DNA of 64,000 nt from Argopecten irradians. Taxonomy: Eukaryota > Mollusca > Bivalvia > Pectinida > Pectinidae. The notes below the pieces were generated by a model. That model worked only from the letters and a program-made list of their open reading frames with translations. It ran no database searches and was not told the DNA's origin. Every line of letters begins with the position of its first letter. Positions within the stretch are counted from its first letter, which is position 1. Both the position numbers and the translations under genes were made by a program. The stretch spans positions 10,184,609-10,248,608 of the forward strand of contig NC_091149.1 of the NCBI RefSeq assembly GCF_041381155.1, in the 5' to 3' direction. This document shows, piece by piece, positions 1-13,489 of this stretch.

Positions 1-497
1 AATGAAGCGTATTACTTATTTTTGAGGGTTTTAATTTCGCGTATCGACGTGTTCTTAAAAGCTGACAAAATTAGTCATTTTGTGAAACTGAGGCTTCAGT
101 ACATTTTAGCATATTTTTTCACGTCCTGTCATGTTTAAAACAATTAGAATAAGGGCTAATTGACGAAACATTTTTTATGCGGTAGGGTTTTGTGTATATA
201 TATAGTAGATGGGTTGATCAAGGTACAGTAACCCCCTTAAATACGATAATCCTTGAAAATAGATAAACACTTCTATTATAGATACATTGATTTCACGAAT
301 TCCACTTATATTTTGGAACACTTATCCTTAACTCGAAATCCTAACATAACAAGTATATTATAATTTATCATATTATAATGCACTTCGCACCTTTAGTAAG
401 GCATATGTATGTATCAAACATAAGATAAGATATAGAATTTACAATAGAAATACATGCTCTAGACGACACAGCAAACACAAAGTATTATATAAAGTTT
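1..497. other. AT-rich non-coding stretch
   Basis: No coding, RNA or repeat signal was recognised here. Open frames are short and stop-rich in all frames. Confidence 0.5.
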
Positions 498-733
498 AGC
501 GCAATGCATCCTTCAGCGAGCGATATGCATTACTATAGCACATAGTTAGTTTAAGTAGCCATTAATACACTGCCGAAGGTACGAGGGAAAAATGAAAACA
601 AATCACAAACCGTTTAACGCAATACAAACCCTTCGGCGAGCGATATAATACGTACACTATGTAAGAGTTATGCTAAGTCATAATTATACTGCCGAAGGTG
701 AGAGGAGAATAAAAACAAAATCACAAACAGCTT
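498..733. repeat. two-copy direct repeat, about 115-120 bp
   Basis: Two imperfect neighbouring copies share the same order of motifs: CTTCRGCGAGCGATAT, then about 60 bp later CTGCCGAAGGT, then a purine-rich stretch ending ATCACAAAC. CTTCGGC and GCCGAAG are complementary, so each copy can also form a loose hairpin. A lone GCCGAAGGTACAGGGA motif recurs near 18722. No coding potential is seen. Confidence 0.55.
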
Positions 734-3700
734 TGAGAATCTGTCATACAAATGATAGGGATGGTCAGCAGCGATCGGTAGTATTGACAAGCTTTGAAGC
801 ATAAACCTTATCACCAGACGGGCCTTTAAAAGACCGGTCCCATTGACTTATAACCTTCCCCGACACTGTCAGTTATATCATGGCTATATCAGTGACTCCC
901 TTATTTAAGCTTTTCGGCATCCTTCAAATTTATTCACATTTCTAAACCTTTTCGTCGTAGAAATATGAATGGTAGTTCTGGATCGTCTCAGATTTTTTTT
1001 TAAACTACTGTCAAACATGCAATTTTTGTTGTATAAGAAAATGATTGTTTTGTGCTTGCTATGGAATCCCGAAATCGAAATAACGAAATATGTATTAATA
1101 TCATATTGTTTTATCTCCTAGCGACAGATGAATGTATCCGTGAAATTACTCAATAACTTCAAACCACGAAAAAACGTATCCACGACTATTTCATGTTTTG
1201 CAGCATTCTATCATGAGATATCTTAAAACTAGATATTCATTGTTACTTAAGACTCTGTTTTCCGAAAAGACCAATATTCATAGAAAAAGACTATAGCGAT
1301 TTCTTCTAAATATTTTATATCTTAATGAGCATTTAGGCAAGATGAATTCTGATCTTTAAAGACAAAAATGACGGACGAAAGTATTTCTACATATGATGTC
1401 TTGAATTATAAAATGTTTGAATTGGATTAAGTTGACTAGGACAGTATCATATTGACACAATTTGGGAGTTCGCTTTTTACAACCGTCTGGATTTTACATT
1501 CTAAAAACCTTTAAAATAGATAAAATTACATTACATTGACGTCATTGTACGAGAAAGACCCGTGAGGATGTTACAGCTTCCACTAAATTCTCAGGCTTAA
1601 ATAAATCTAGTGAAAAAGTCCATCCGAGCGTGTCCGTAAAGCCTATCAGATTTCATTGACAATAACTATTTGCGTTCACGCTAGCTTCATGTCAAATTTT
1701 CTTTATATGTCTAATGTATGAGAGTTAACAACTATATTGTATGTGTAAATAAAACTATATTAAAGAATGCTTGAGAAATAAATTATACTCGCCAGTGAAT
1801 AAAGATAATAAATACTAGTAAATTAACGCTAATGTTATATAAGAAAGAGAAAAATACCTTAATAAAGCTCCATTAAACAATCATATTCCTAGGATTAAGT
1901 AAAATAAAAATTTTCAGACGAAACATGAAAAATATCATAGACTTACCGGCAGCTATATTCACCAAGTTGTGATTTATCCAGTTTATGTACACGCTTGAAA
2001 GTTTCCCTGATAACAAACGCACTGGTGTCGTCCATCCTAAGGACATACATCTATATACTTCCGGTACATGTGTGGAACACGTGACACTGTTAATGGGTGG
2101 GTGACCGCATCGGTGCTATGTTAATGGATGTCACGGTATCAACTAAACGCTTACACATGTCACATATTAAAGATAGCTAGATAAAACATTCTGATGATAC
2201 AAATGACATCGTTAAGGATGGCAGCCCCTTGATTTCACACACCACTGCATATATAACAATGGCGCAAACATACACGTCACTCCAATAAATTCATGTTAGT
2301 TCTATCGGTAATTAGTACGAGTCATCAAAAGAAGAAAAATTGCATTTATTTTAAAAATGTCGAAAATGAAATTAAAAGAGGGAATTTTTTGCATGACAGT
2401 AAACAACATTACCCTCGTAATCATGTAAAGTAGGACCAAAATTGTTCCTCAAAATCAGCGCATAATCCGTGTATAAGTACATGTTAAATACAGAGCCTAT
2501 AGTGGATATTTTTTAGACTTCATGAAATCTGCAATTTGCTCTTATTGGTTTTACAAACCATTTTTACAGTATAAAGTCCTCAATATTATACGATGACGAT
2601 TCGAAGTATCACTAACTTCGCCAAGAGAAGTTCAAAATGAAACTTAATATGTTTGTAAAAGTTATATCCCCTCTACGCACCTTACGGTTAATGTTTATCT
2701 TAATTAAATATATTTTAAAACGAGTAATCAACATTCTGTAGCCTCTATTTCAGGTTTAAAATCACAAAACTACCCTTCTGTTCGACCGAAGCAATGCAAA
2801 CTTAATTCGCAACTACACAAGTACCGCAATGTTCGTAATCGCGTAACAACTATTATCATTATCAGTACAGTCATTGTGTTCTATTTATAGATATTACTAA
2901 AATGAGTCTAATTAATTGATGATGATCTATAGTTAATATCAGATTGTTTTGGTGTATAGGAAGACAGTGTTACTTGGAAACTTGATTGATTCGAGGAAAC
3001 ATACTATCATGTAAATTTTGACAAGTTTGCGTCAAAATAATGACCCAACTTTTACGGCATTTCCGGAGTAGTTAAGCTCGTACATTAAACCAGAACATTT
3101 TTTTTTCTTTTGAGGGAATATAATGGACAACAGGAAGCATATGTTTTAAGACTAAACATCTATTTCAGAAAGTCCCCAATGGCTTCAGTAACATCTCGCT
3201 ATATAATTAAAGTGCTTGCTATTAAAGTCGATTTTTTATATAAAGATATGCCCTCATTTTGTATTAGTTGCAGTGAGTATTGTACACGTAAAATGACCAC
3301 CTTTCTTCATTTTGCTTACGGTTCAATAATGTCAAATACCTACGGCTACATGAATGAATGTCAATGAATCATGTAAAAAATAAATCTTAAGTTGGAGGAA
3401 AATGGTATCTTATGTTAAATATGCCATTGTAAATGTAAAACTGAAAATCAGTGCCTTTGTTTTTAAATTTCTAACGTTCACAAGTGAACTCTGCTTTAAC
3501 AGTAGTGGATGTTTTATTATCTGTTCACGTCTGATTTTTTGTAAACAATGTTTAACTTGAATAGATTATTAATGCAATGGAAATATAACACAACAACAAA
3601 ATCTGAGTGTACACTCAATAAATCGCGAAACTAATCATAAAAATGCTCGTTACAACACATTGATTTTAAAGATTAACTTGAATGAAATCTGAGTGTACTC

Positions 3701-4779
3701 TAAATAAAAGCGGTTTTGATAGTAATGAAAGTACACTCATATATAAAATATTTTCAAATTAATTCTTATAATTCAATTCACTAAAGATTAAAATCTCTTC
3801 AATATGGAAATTCATTTTGGGACTTTTTTTCTATGAATTCATTACACCGTCATCTCAGCCAATGAGAAGCGACGTTACAAACAACGACACCGTTTTTCCC
3901 CTTTATAGGCTGATAAAGTAAACTTTAAGCCAATGAAAATGCTCGTAACAAGCAAAATTGAACTGTTTTATGATCTTATACTTGAAGCAAATATATTTTT
4001 TTTTAAAACTGCCTATTTTAATAAGACGAATCAGTAGTGTAATGAGCTGAAAAACTCGAACGGAGCTAACCAGTTATATCTGTGTTTCTTGTGAACAATA
4101 TGTTTGTATTACTTTCCATGACCCTAAAGGCAGGCGATAAAATATCAAATTGACAAGCATGTTTCTGATTTATAGTATTGTCATAGGTGATCGACCACTA
4201 AGAGACAGTAAACATACAGAATTAATGTGGTCAAGGTAAAATATACAAAACTAAGGTAATTCCTGGTGACTATTTCTGTGGCTGCTCTACATAATTGTGG
4301 TTTATCCTACATAGAATATGTTACTATTTATTAATATCTGTAAAAAATAGTATTTTGTTTCCTCCATAATTTCTTAATACGGTGCATATCCTTTACTAGG
4401 TGATTCCCGTTCTCGACCTTTTCATATTCGTTATATTTGACATTCCTTCTATATGTTATTTTTCATATGTGTTATTCTTTCTATATGTTATTCTTTCTAT
4501 TTGTCATGCTTTCTTAAGTATTCGAATAATCAAAATAACATAAACACTCATAATTTCCCAATAGGGTGCATAATCTTATTTTTTCTAAACATTTTGTAAT
4601 ACTGCGTTTGGAGTTTCGCTTTTTTAAGTTGTATATGAAATTTATTTTTGATGGGTTTTCATACGATTCAGTTGACTGACTTATTATAAAAACGTTCTAT
4701 TTATAGCCAAGGTCTTTAAGGCCGGATTTCTGTGTGTACTGTTTGATGCGTATGTGACGTTCGTTCATGTTTTGGGAGA
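734..4779. other. long non-coding stretch without recognised genes
   Basis: I see no protein family, RNA gene or clear repeat. The longest frame (3110-3367, plus, 85 codons) has no recognisable domain and no splice context, so it is not called. Minor structure only: a TCTATATGTTATTCTT-like motif is repeated about three times around 4445-4505, and AATCTGAGTGTAC occurs twice near 3600 and 3690. Confidence 0.5.
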
Positions 4780-4915
4780 CTCCAGAGAGTTCGTGTTGTA
4801 ATAGTGGAACTCTTGTCCGTTTACAGTGCTACCTCACTGAAATATGCCGCCAGAGAGTCGCAGAACAAGCATCATCCCACCCGCTCACATTATACTGACA
4901 ATGAGAACCACTTAT
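4780..4915 (-). repeat. fragment of dispersed SINE-like repeat
   Basis: The stretch contains GGGAGACTCCAGAGAGTTCG, then CTACCTCACTGAAATATGCC and CACATTATACTGACAATG. The same ordered motifs occur at 13490-13760 and, reverse-complemented, at 19985-20290 and 22735-22900. Recurrence inside this window is the evidence; the strand is assigned relative to the copy at 22.6 kb. Confidence 0.6.
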
Positions 4916-7589
4916 TTTTACAATCATTACAAAAACCAAAAGACATTCCACTGGATGAACATCAATGAAATCCTAAGCATACATGTACAACAACAATAAT
5001 AATATATTACTGTATAATGTCTAATTCATTTAGATACAGAACCATTATCGAATTGTGCTGGAAATTGATGTAATGCAGCGATATATTGTTCTTCCCACTT
5101 TAAGAATTTATTATGGATATTCTTAGATCATTATTTAATATTTTCATTTAACCACGAAACATTGGCGTGTAGGTGAATTATTTCATTTTTCGGGAACATA
5201 CATATTTTTTCGTTTAGACTGAATCTAGAATATTTTCAATAATTCCCAGCTTCAAGGGAAAAACACACTTGTAATGTTGTGATTAGTTGTAGGACAACAT
5301 TGAAAAAAAACAACATTCTAGAGGAACACGTATTTTCTTCACACAAAATGTTGATTCCTCGTCAGGACGAAAGGCCACGTGGCGAGGAAGACACAGACAT
5401 ACTTGACAGTGTATATTAATTAAGAAAACTACCGCCCGTAGATCACCCTACTAGCCCGTTAGCATTTCCCCGACAGGCGTCACGCGGAAATGATGGTCAA
5501 CATTCTCTATATACCAGTAACCTAATTAGGGCAATTGAGCGTGAAATGACCGTCTTTTTTTGTTCAAATTTTATTTTAGTCTTATTGCATAGCTGATTAT
5601 TTCCATGGGAATAATATTCAAACCATTTCGCAAAATATTGAGATATGGTTGATCGTGATATAGAATACCCTTAAATCAGGTGGCGAAAATTAATATGTGC
5701 TAAAATTAAAGTTTCTTGTTTTTAGTTACGATAGTAAAGCATTGTCGATTCCTCCATTGGTATTTTTACACTCTAATTTGTACCTGTGTTTTTGTATTTA
5801 AAAATTAAGAGTTCGGGATGAAGATTAATATAATTCGATGTTAATATTCTTTAAAAATATTTCGGGTTATAAACATAATACATTTGTATTAAAGATGTAG
5901 ATACATTGTACTCTCTATGTATTATGTGCAATCCTGTAAACAGTTGATTAAGTTGTTTTTTATTGATATCACTTAGCTTTTGTTATTGTAAATATTAAAA
6001 TAAATTGACCTGCTATGCTCTCTTCTGCCGCATGTATTTATATAACTAGATTTCTGTATCCTGCTCGACTATATCTAACCTTTTGAAATAATCAAGATAC
6101 AAAACCATATTGCTGGACTTTAATTTACCATTTTAATGTTTTATTTTTTTTTCAAAGACTTTCAAAACATACATGATATTTAGACATAAAGTCAACAATC
6201 ATACTCGCATTGGATCTCATACAAATCTAAAAAAAATGTTTCAATTTTTATTTCACAAGGACTTTCAAGCTTTTCTTTTACTGAGTATTTCATACTGAAG
6301 GATAACAAATATTTGCTTTAAAAGTAAACAAAGAAAGAGAGCTACTTTGAGGTAGCGATGGGAGTTAAGGGGGGGGGGGAGGTAGAGGAGTTGGGAGATC
6401 TCTTTGCCGTATACAGTATCAATCAAGCTGTCGTACTTGAGTTTGATTGGTACACCTTGCTTTACCAAATCTACTCTATGATATAACTTACAATGTTTAT
6501 TTATGGCTATTCCCGTTAATGATGTATAATTTACTACATCTTGTATAACACATGTATGCCCTTGGGGTACATGATGCACACTATATGATTGCTTCGATCT
6601 TTCTTACCAACTTTACCTCTTGTCAGGTAGTGTTAAAATATTGTGCCCTTCGGATGTTTACTCTGCACTATAGCATTGTTGTGGCGTAATTTGCACCTTG
6701 TCATATCGTCTATCCTGACATCCTCATAAGACAAACACTAAAGGCTATACAACGAGTTACACGCACCATGTCATTTAAACATGCGTTTCATGTTTACTTC
6801 TACCAAGTGCGCATGTTCACCACTGCTCTTACATCACATATGACGTTGTTTTGTATCAGCCATTATTGACGTGTAATTAATCATGTGAGTAATGTAGATA
6901 CATTTTATATCAGCACGTGCACGTGTTTAATAACATAACATACACTTAATGTTTGTTTACACATACATATTTTCAATAATACCATTCACGTTTGGTTCGC
7001 GAACTCTTTCTCCCAGGTTAGATTTGACAGTATACTTCTTATTACATCGTTATTACAGTAACTCATATATAAATACGATCTGATGGGAAAAAACCCAATA
7101 ATAACAGAAAAGAAAAGAAAAGTTTTTGAACAATAGAATTAAAAAACATCCAAAGATTAGATAATTTTGCATCTAATTTACTGCCCAGCGAATATCTTCT
7201 GTTTTACCAAACTTAATCTTTCCATCTTTGTTTTAATGTCTGTATATATTCCTTTTATTAAAACTTGGCGAGCCAATTTATTTTTATCCGTGTGTAGTGT
7301 GTGCTTCGGCGGGATAACACTATAACAAAGCTCCGACCATCACCAGAGGATGAAGAAAGAAGATGCCATACAAAACAAATTTGTAATGCAAAAAATGCCT
7401 GTCAAAAGCAGGCGTCATATCACTTACTATAACTACTTTAGTCTTTGATAACTCTTTAAGTTGAAAATAAATCTATAAGTAAAAAGTAGATATGAAATGA
7501 TGTAAACATGGACAGAAGTTACACTGTTATGCCTTAAAATGATGTTTATTACTGTTTCAATAACCGATATATCATTATCTACATCTGAT
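4916..7589. other. non-coding stretch
   Basis: No gene was recognised. A short G-run occurs at about 6370-6383. The minus-strand frame of 104 codons at 6265-6579 shows no domain, crosses the G-run and is probably spurious. Confidence 0.5.
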
Positions 7590-7965
7590 ATCTCTATATT
7601 GATATTTTATTTCTCTTTTTTCAATATACGCTCTTTCGTTATCAATACCTGATCGTTCTTTATCGATAATTTATCTATCTTCTCAATTTGTTCTCTCGTT
7701 TCCAATAGTTGATCTCTCTTTATCAATAAACGATATTCCGTAATCAAAACTTCATCCATCCATATTAATTATTTATCTCTCTTTATCAATTTTTTCTCTC
7801 TTAATGAATACTTGATCTCTCTTAATCAGTACTTGGTCTACCTTTATCAATACTTGATCTCTCTTTATCAATAGTTGATCTCTCTTTATCAATACTTGAT
7901 CTCTCTTTATCAATAGTTGATCTCTCTTTATTAATACTTGATCTCTCTTTTTGAAAAAAACTTGA
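7590..7965. repeat. 21-bp minisatellite (TTGATCTCTCTTTATCAATA-type)
   Basis: A unit of about 21 bp, TTGATCTCTCTTTATCAATA plus C or G, is repeated many times. Copies are degenerate at the left (7590-7790) and near-perfect at 7835-7945. No coding potential is seen. Confidence 0.8.
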
Positions 7966-9565
7966 TCTCACTTTATCATATTTAACCTCTCTCTACCAAC
8001 AGGTTTTTCTCATATTTGTATCATACTTTCTCTCTTGTTATATCAAAATTTAATAACTACTTACTCTTGTATGTTCATATCTCCCACGGTTATAGTGCAA
8101 ATTACAAGTTATAATTCATCAACATATGTTATATTTTATCATATTTAGATTATTGATCGATTTTCTATACAATTACTTAAGATATATATTTTCTTTACAT
8201 CTGACAAACACTAATAATTGTTTTGTCCAGTGAATCACATGATTTGTCATAAAGGTCAAGCTGTGTGAACTGTCCATTCTAGGACGTAATTATTCATATG
8301 TTCACACCTTGACAAATCATGTGACGCTTATGGTTCACAGAACACTGACAGAATCAATCTATTTTGATTTAAGATATCATGTTGACCTCATTTTATGACC
8401 ATAAAACAATGGTCAATCAAAACGACCTTAAACGTTATTCTAAATATAGCTTCAAGAAACGATACGCATGAGTGATAAAATAACCAAATGATAATACAAG
8501 TATCACGTTCATACTTTAAACTAAAACGATTGGTCTTAATGCTCAGGAATATTTTCAAGGAAAGGATAAAATATTCCGGACTAACCAGCTTTAGGATTAT
8601 ATTTCAACACAACTTTCACCTTAGCCTAATGTCCAGCTGGACCAAAGTCACATATTTTTTGGAAAGGACGATGACACTAAAATTTTCAAACAATATTACA
8701 TGCTGTATTCCGTTACGCCCAGTGTGTTAATTCACCTGTGGTTGTCAGGAATGACTTTCACCTCGCTTAGCTCGCCCTTCACAACATACACTTATGTAGA
8801 TTTCACTTAATTAAACAGAATATATATATATCTGTCACTGGGGACATAAGCGTCTGGCCCGTTGTACCACATGTGTTTCTGTGTCGGTATAACGTCGGGA
8901 CATGCACCTATATGACAGCTATATGCATGGCGTAACATGCCCCACTAGTTCTTCACGTGCACATTTTGATTTATGTAGTAATTTCAGTTTTATTGGATTA
9001 GCATTTACTGTATAAATGTTTCTCGATCTTTACATTATGGAAAAAAAAAGAGAAAATCTGTCTGTCAAATGCATCAGATGTTAAGAAAATATAACACATG
9101 ATATATAATGAAATATAATAAATTACTTATATAGATGAGAGCAAGTATGCTGATTGATGTCGTGTGTTGATTGTTGAATGTTTCCTTCTACAAAATTTGA
9201 TGCTTATACATGCATAAGTCATTATATAGGGGTTGTGTATATATAGGCGTTTGTGTGATTGTGTTAGCTTTTGGTGAAAATCAGATAAAATGACAAAACA
9301 ATAGTTTTCTGACTACAGGTGCTTCAAGGTGCTTGAGATCTGTATGCGTGGTTATGCTGCAGTTTGATATGTTCAATTTAACGGATTCAATCAAATTGCT
9401 AGAATTATAACTGTTGATTTCTAGAAATTGGTAATCTTTTCAACCAATATCTGCTAGCATCACTGATGATACATAGAATAATTGAGCAACAATTCGATGT
9501 ACCTGTATAAAAAACATCACTGGTTCATCACAAAATACAGTAAGCCATGTATTAGTATGTCCTTA
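7966..9565. other. non-coding stretch with one inverted repeat
   Basis: No gene was recognised. At about 8228-8345 there is an interrupted inverted repeat: TCACATGATTTGTC on the left arm and GACAAATCATGTGA on the right, with TGTGAAC and GTTCACA further in. It is roughly 120 bp overall and probably an old foldback element. Confidence 0.5.
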
Positions 9566-9930
9566 TCAAGGAGACGCTTTAGTTACAAATCAATTTCAAG
9601 GAGACGCTTTAGTTACAAATCAATCTTAAGGAGACGCTTTAGTTACAAATCAATCTTAAGTAGACGCTTTGGGTACAATTCAATCTCAAGAAGACGCTTT
9701 GGTAACAAATCAATCTCAAGTAGACGCTTTGGTTACAAATCAATGTCAAGGAGACGCTTTGGTTACAAATTAATCTCAAGTAGACGCTTTGGTTACAAAT
9801 CAATCTCAAATAGGCGCTTTGGTTACAAAAAACATTGAAGTAGACGATTCGATTAAAAATCAGCGCTAAGTAGACGCTTTGGTTAGAAATCAACCTCAAG
9901 TAGACGCTTTTGTTATAAATCAGGTTCAAT
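9566..9930. repeat. 30-bp minisatellite
   Basis: About 12 copies of a 30-bp unit containing AGACGCTTTGGTTACAAATC are present. Because 30 is divisible by three, frames stay open on both strands (plus 9482-9838, minus 9639-10001) and read as 10-residue peptide repeats. Open frames on both strands, with no other gene signal, point to a repeat artefact rather than a protein. Confidence 0.85.
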
Positions 9931-10349
9931 AATACACTAGCGTATGAAATGTGTAGGGTATACATCAATTTCTGATCTTGTGCTAGGTTACAAGGAAACA
10001 CAAAGTGAACTTATAATCTACAAACCCATAAAAACCTTAAACAGACGTCATATTGTACTGTATTTTAAATTTCAATCATTGCAATCAAGTAAGTAACATA
10101 AGCTTAGAATAAGGAACGTTTCCTGAGAAACTCTTAAAGTAATAGGTAAATTATTGCAGTTTTACTTCTACAAATTAAGAACGGTTCATCATGATTTAAT
10201 GTAAGTATATAGCATATTCACTGAATATAATCTACGTAGGTAAAGAGTGAATTCATTGATAATTATTTATGCAAAATGCGTTGAGTGTAATTTATGTAAT
10301 TATATAGACTATTCATTGACTAATTTAAAAAGAATACTTAATTATAATT

Positions 10350-10785
10350 TATGTAGGTATACAAGCTAGTTATTGAATATAATTTATGTGAGAAACTTGA
10401 TTGTAATTTATGAATGTATACAGACTAGTTATTGAATATAATTCATGTAAGAATACTTAATTGTAATCTATGTAGGTATACAGACTAGTTATTGAATATA
10501 ATGTATGTATGAATACTTGGTTGTAATTTATGTAGGTATACAGACTAGTTATTGAATATAATGTATGTAAGAATACTTGGTTGTAATTTATGTATGTATA
10601 CAGACTAGTCATTGAATATAATTCATGTAAGAATACTTGATTGTAATTTATGTAAGTATACAGACTAGTTATTGAATATAATTTATGTAGGATTACTTGG
10701 TTGTAATTTATGTAGGTATACAGACTAGTTATTGAATATAATTTATGTAAGAATACAGACTTTTGATTTATTGTAATTTATGTAA
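10350..10785. repeat. 60-bp minisatellite
   Basis: About seven copies of a 60-bp unit are present. CAGACTAGTTATTGAATATA recurs at 10421, 10481, 10541, 10601 (one change), 10661 and 10721, an exact 60-bp spacing. Degenerate units extend on both sides (10200-10350 and 10785-10830). Confidence 0.85.
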
Positions 10786-10830
10786 GAATACAAACAATTC
10801 ATTGTTTGTAATGTATATAATTTAAATAAG

Positions 10831-11544
10831 TAACAACCATTACGTAGTGACCTGTCCAAGCCTGATATCACATGGACCAGCATAGTTGGCCGTTGTAATC
10901 AGGGTTCCGGGTTATACAGGTTTTAATCATTATAAAATAAGGAGGGAAAATCCGTACAATAACACTGGGATACAAAGAGTTTTAGCATGACCGGTTTTGA
11001 CAAGCGTAATGTAGCTTCCTTATTTTACAAATATATAATCTGATTATAAAAATTCATCAAACAGGTAATGATGCAGAGATATATATTTAGATCTGCGAAA
11101 AATCAATATACCCTTAACAAATATGCAAATATGAATTTATCACTAGTTTAAATGACGTGGTGGAGGGAGGAGAAGGGGAGGGGGTATCACTCATTCAATC
11201 ATTGATCACATATAATAAACAGCATGATATGAATTTTACATAATACATAATACATTGTGAACAGAAATCATGATATATTTACACAAAATGTCAACAGTAG
11301 TGCAATGCATTAGCTGTTTGTAATTTCGAACTAACGAACTTTTTTTCGCATTCTAAAGGAGATACAGCGTAACAATGCCATATTACTGATAGATCAGAAA
11401 GATGTGATTATTGATTATGTATTTCGATAACAAAAGCAATAAATATGGCATTTTTATACATTTTTCATTAAAATAAATGCATATTAAGGATATCAAGGTT
11501 GCGAAGCGTTTTTGTCAGTTCAAATTGCAGGATTTGGTTTTATT
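10831..11544. other. non-coding stretch
   Basis: No gene was recognised. A purine-rich G tract lies near 11160-11185. CCGGGTTATACAGGTTTTA near 10908 resembles CCGGTTTATACAGTTTTA near 13853, so a further dispersed repeat may be present. Confidence 0.4.
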
Positions 11545-11725
11545 CAAAGTCCGATTAACAGCCAGGGTCATATAAGAATGTGTCAGGTTTGTTGGTGGAG
11601 AAAAAACACCGACCAGCGGTCAGTACCTAGCAACTATCCCACATGGGATTCGAACTCGCAACACACAGGTGGAGGGCTTGTTATAATATATCGAGACATC
11701 TTAATCACCAGACCCCTAGTGACTT
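11545..11725 (-). repeat. tRNA-like SINE head
   Basis: GGGATTCGAACTCGC at about 11646-11660 is the reverse complement of a Pol III B box (GAGTTCGAATCCC). ATCTTAATCACCAGACCCC at 11697-11716 reads on the minus strand as an A-box-like segment at tRNA spacing. The block ends where the 109-bp satellite begins. I infer a tRNA-derived SINE fragment on the minus strand, not a functional tRNA. Confidence 0.55.
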
Positions 11726-11734
11726 TTTACAATT

Positions 11735-12475
11735 TATGTATAATGTATGTGTACAATGTACGTGTACAATATGTGTACAATGTATGCGTACAATGTATGT
11801 ATAATGTATGTCTACAATGTATGTATAATGTATGTGTACAATGTATGTACAATGTATGTGTACAATGTACGTGTACAATATGTGTACAATGTATGCGTAC
11901 AATGTATGTATAATGTATGTCTACAATGTATGTATAATGTATGTATACAATGTATGTACAATGTATGTGTACAATGTACGTGTACAATATGTGTACAATG
12001 TATGCGTACAATGTATGTATAATGTATGTCTACAATGTATGTATAATGAATGTATACAATGTATGTACAATGTATGTGTACAATGTACGTGTACAATATG
12101 TGTACAATGTATGCGTACAATGTATGTATAATGTATGTCTACAATGTATGTTTAATGAATGTATACAATGTATGTACAATGTATGTGTACAATGTAAGTG
12201 TACAATGTAGGTGTACAATGTAGGTGTACAATGTATGTACAATGTATGTGTACAATGTATGTACAATGTATGTGTACAATGTATGTACAATGTATGTGTA
12301 CAATGTAAGTGTACAATGTAGGTGTACAATGTATGTACAATGTAGGTGAACAATGTATGTACAATGTATGTGTACAATGTAAGTGTACAGTGTAGGTGTA
12401 CAATGTAGGTGTACAATGTATGTGCAATGTATGTACAATGTAAGTGTACAATATATTTATATATATATAATGTGT
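11735..12475. repeat. satellite with 109-bp higher-order unit
   Basis: The array is built from short TGTACAATGTATG-like words. The landmark GTGTACAATATGTGTACAATG starts at 11762, 11871, 11980 and 12089, giving an exact 109-bp higher-order period for four units. After about 12180 the order breaks into simpler TGTACAATGTAGG and GTACAATGTATGT repeats. Overlapping frames in every phase on both strands, all encoding YNVCVQC- or YIVHLHCT-like repeats, are products of the satellite and not genes. Confidence 0.9.
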
Positions 12476-13489
12476 GTGTATATTGTATATACAATGTATT
12501 GTGCATCTGTATGGTACTTTCGTATATGGTAGTGAAGACAATGGAGAATGCTTTTTATATACAGTGTACCTTTCTTCTAAACAAAATCATTGATGAAAAT
12601 GATGAAATGCCATCATGGGTGTAACCGCTCATTGTCTAGGTCTAAACTTCACATTATGTATTCAACGATTACTTATGGGGCAAATCCTAATAAAACATTT
12701 CCATATGTATGTATCTACAGAGAATATTTTGTGGAAATAACACGGCGCATAATCATTTGAATGGATCCTAGGTCACTGTACATTACACACAGGTTATACC
12801 TACATGCATATACGTCATCGTCTTGGCGTTCATATTGTCATTTACATATTCAACAATTCAACACTTATGTAAATAACGATAGAACACTGACTTTAGTCTA
12901 TGAAATGAAATTTAACTATAGAAAGAGCCAGGTAGGTGATGAAATTGAAGAATTTTGAAAGTATGTTATTATTATATTACATGTCTATACTCGATGATCG
13001 CAAGTGATCTGAAGCATCGTGATTTCCTTACACTCGATAACTTAGGAACGCATTGACTGATTTTGTTGAATTGCATTCAATGCTAGTTTATGGGGAATTG
13101 GTTTACTTTGGAGTTTAGGTTAACTTCCTATGAACACACAGGACCAATGTGAGCAATATGTTGCGGTGTGTGGACGTAGGTTATGTTTTGGAAGGCTGCG
13201 GTATATTCATATGTTGTTTTTCTTTGTAAATTTTGAAATATTTCCATTGTTATAGTGCTATCACACTAATGATTTTACTTTCTCAAGCAGAGGGTAGCAT
13301 TCATATTGAATTGACAGCATATATTAGATGGGGATTTAAAATTGTGTAAATGGTTGGATTGGCCACAAGGGCGTCTTAGGAGCAGGGCCCAAAATAGGTC
13401 ACTTGGTGCTCATTCCATATGCACGACTTACATGGAAATAAACATGGGATAGGATAGCACTTTTTGTGTTAGTAGTATACCAACGGTAC
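12476..13489. other. non-coding stretch
   Basis: No gene was recognised. GTTTTGGAAGGCTGCGGTA near 13185 resembles GTTTTGGGAGACTGCAGTA near 13504, so a second fragment of the SINE-like repeat may lie at about 13150-13220. Confidence 0.4.

Noticed and set aside
9482-9838. 118-codon arginine- and tyrosine-rich repeat frame
   Set aside because: It is the 30-bp minisatellite read in frame; the opposite strand is equally open.
11512-12541. Stack of overlapping 65-158 codon frames on both strands
   Set aside because: All come from the TGTACAATGTATG satellite; every phase is open and the peptides are low-complexity copies of one another.
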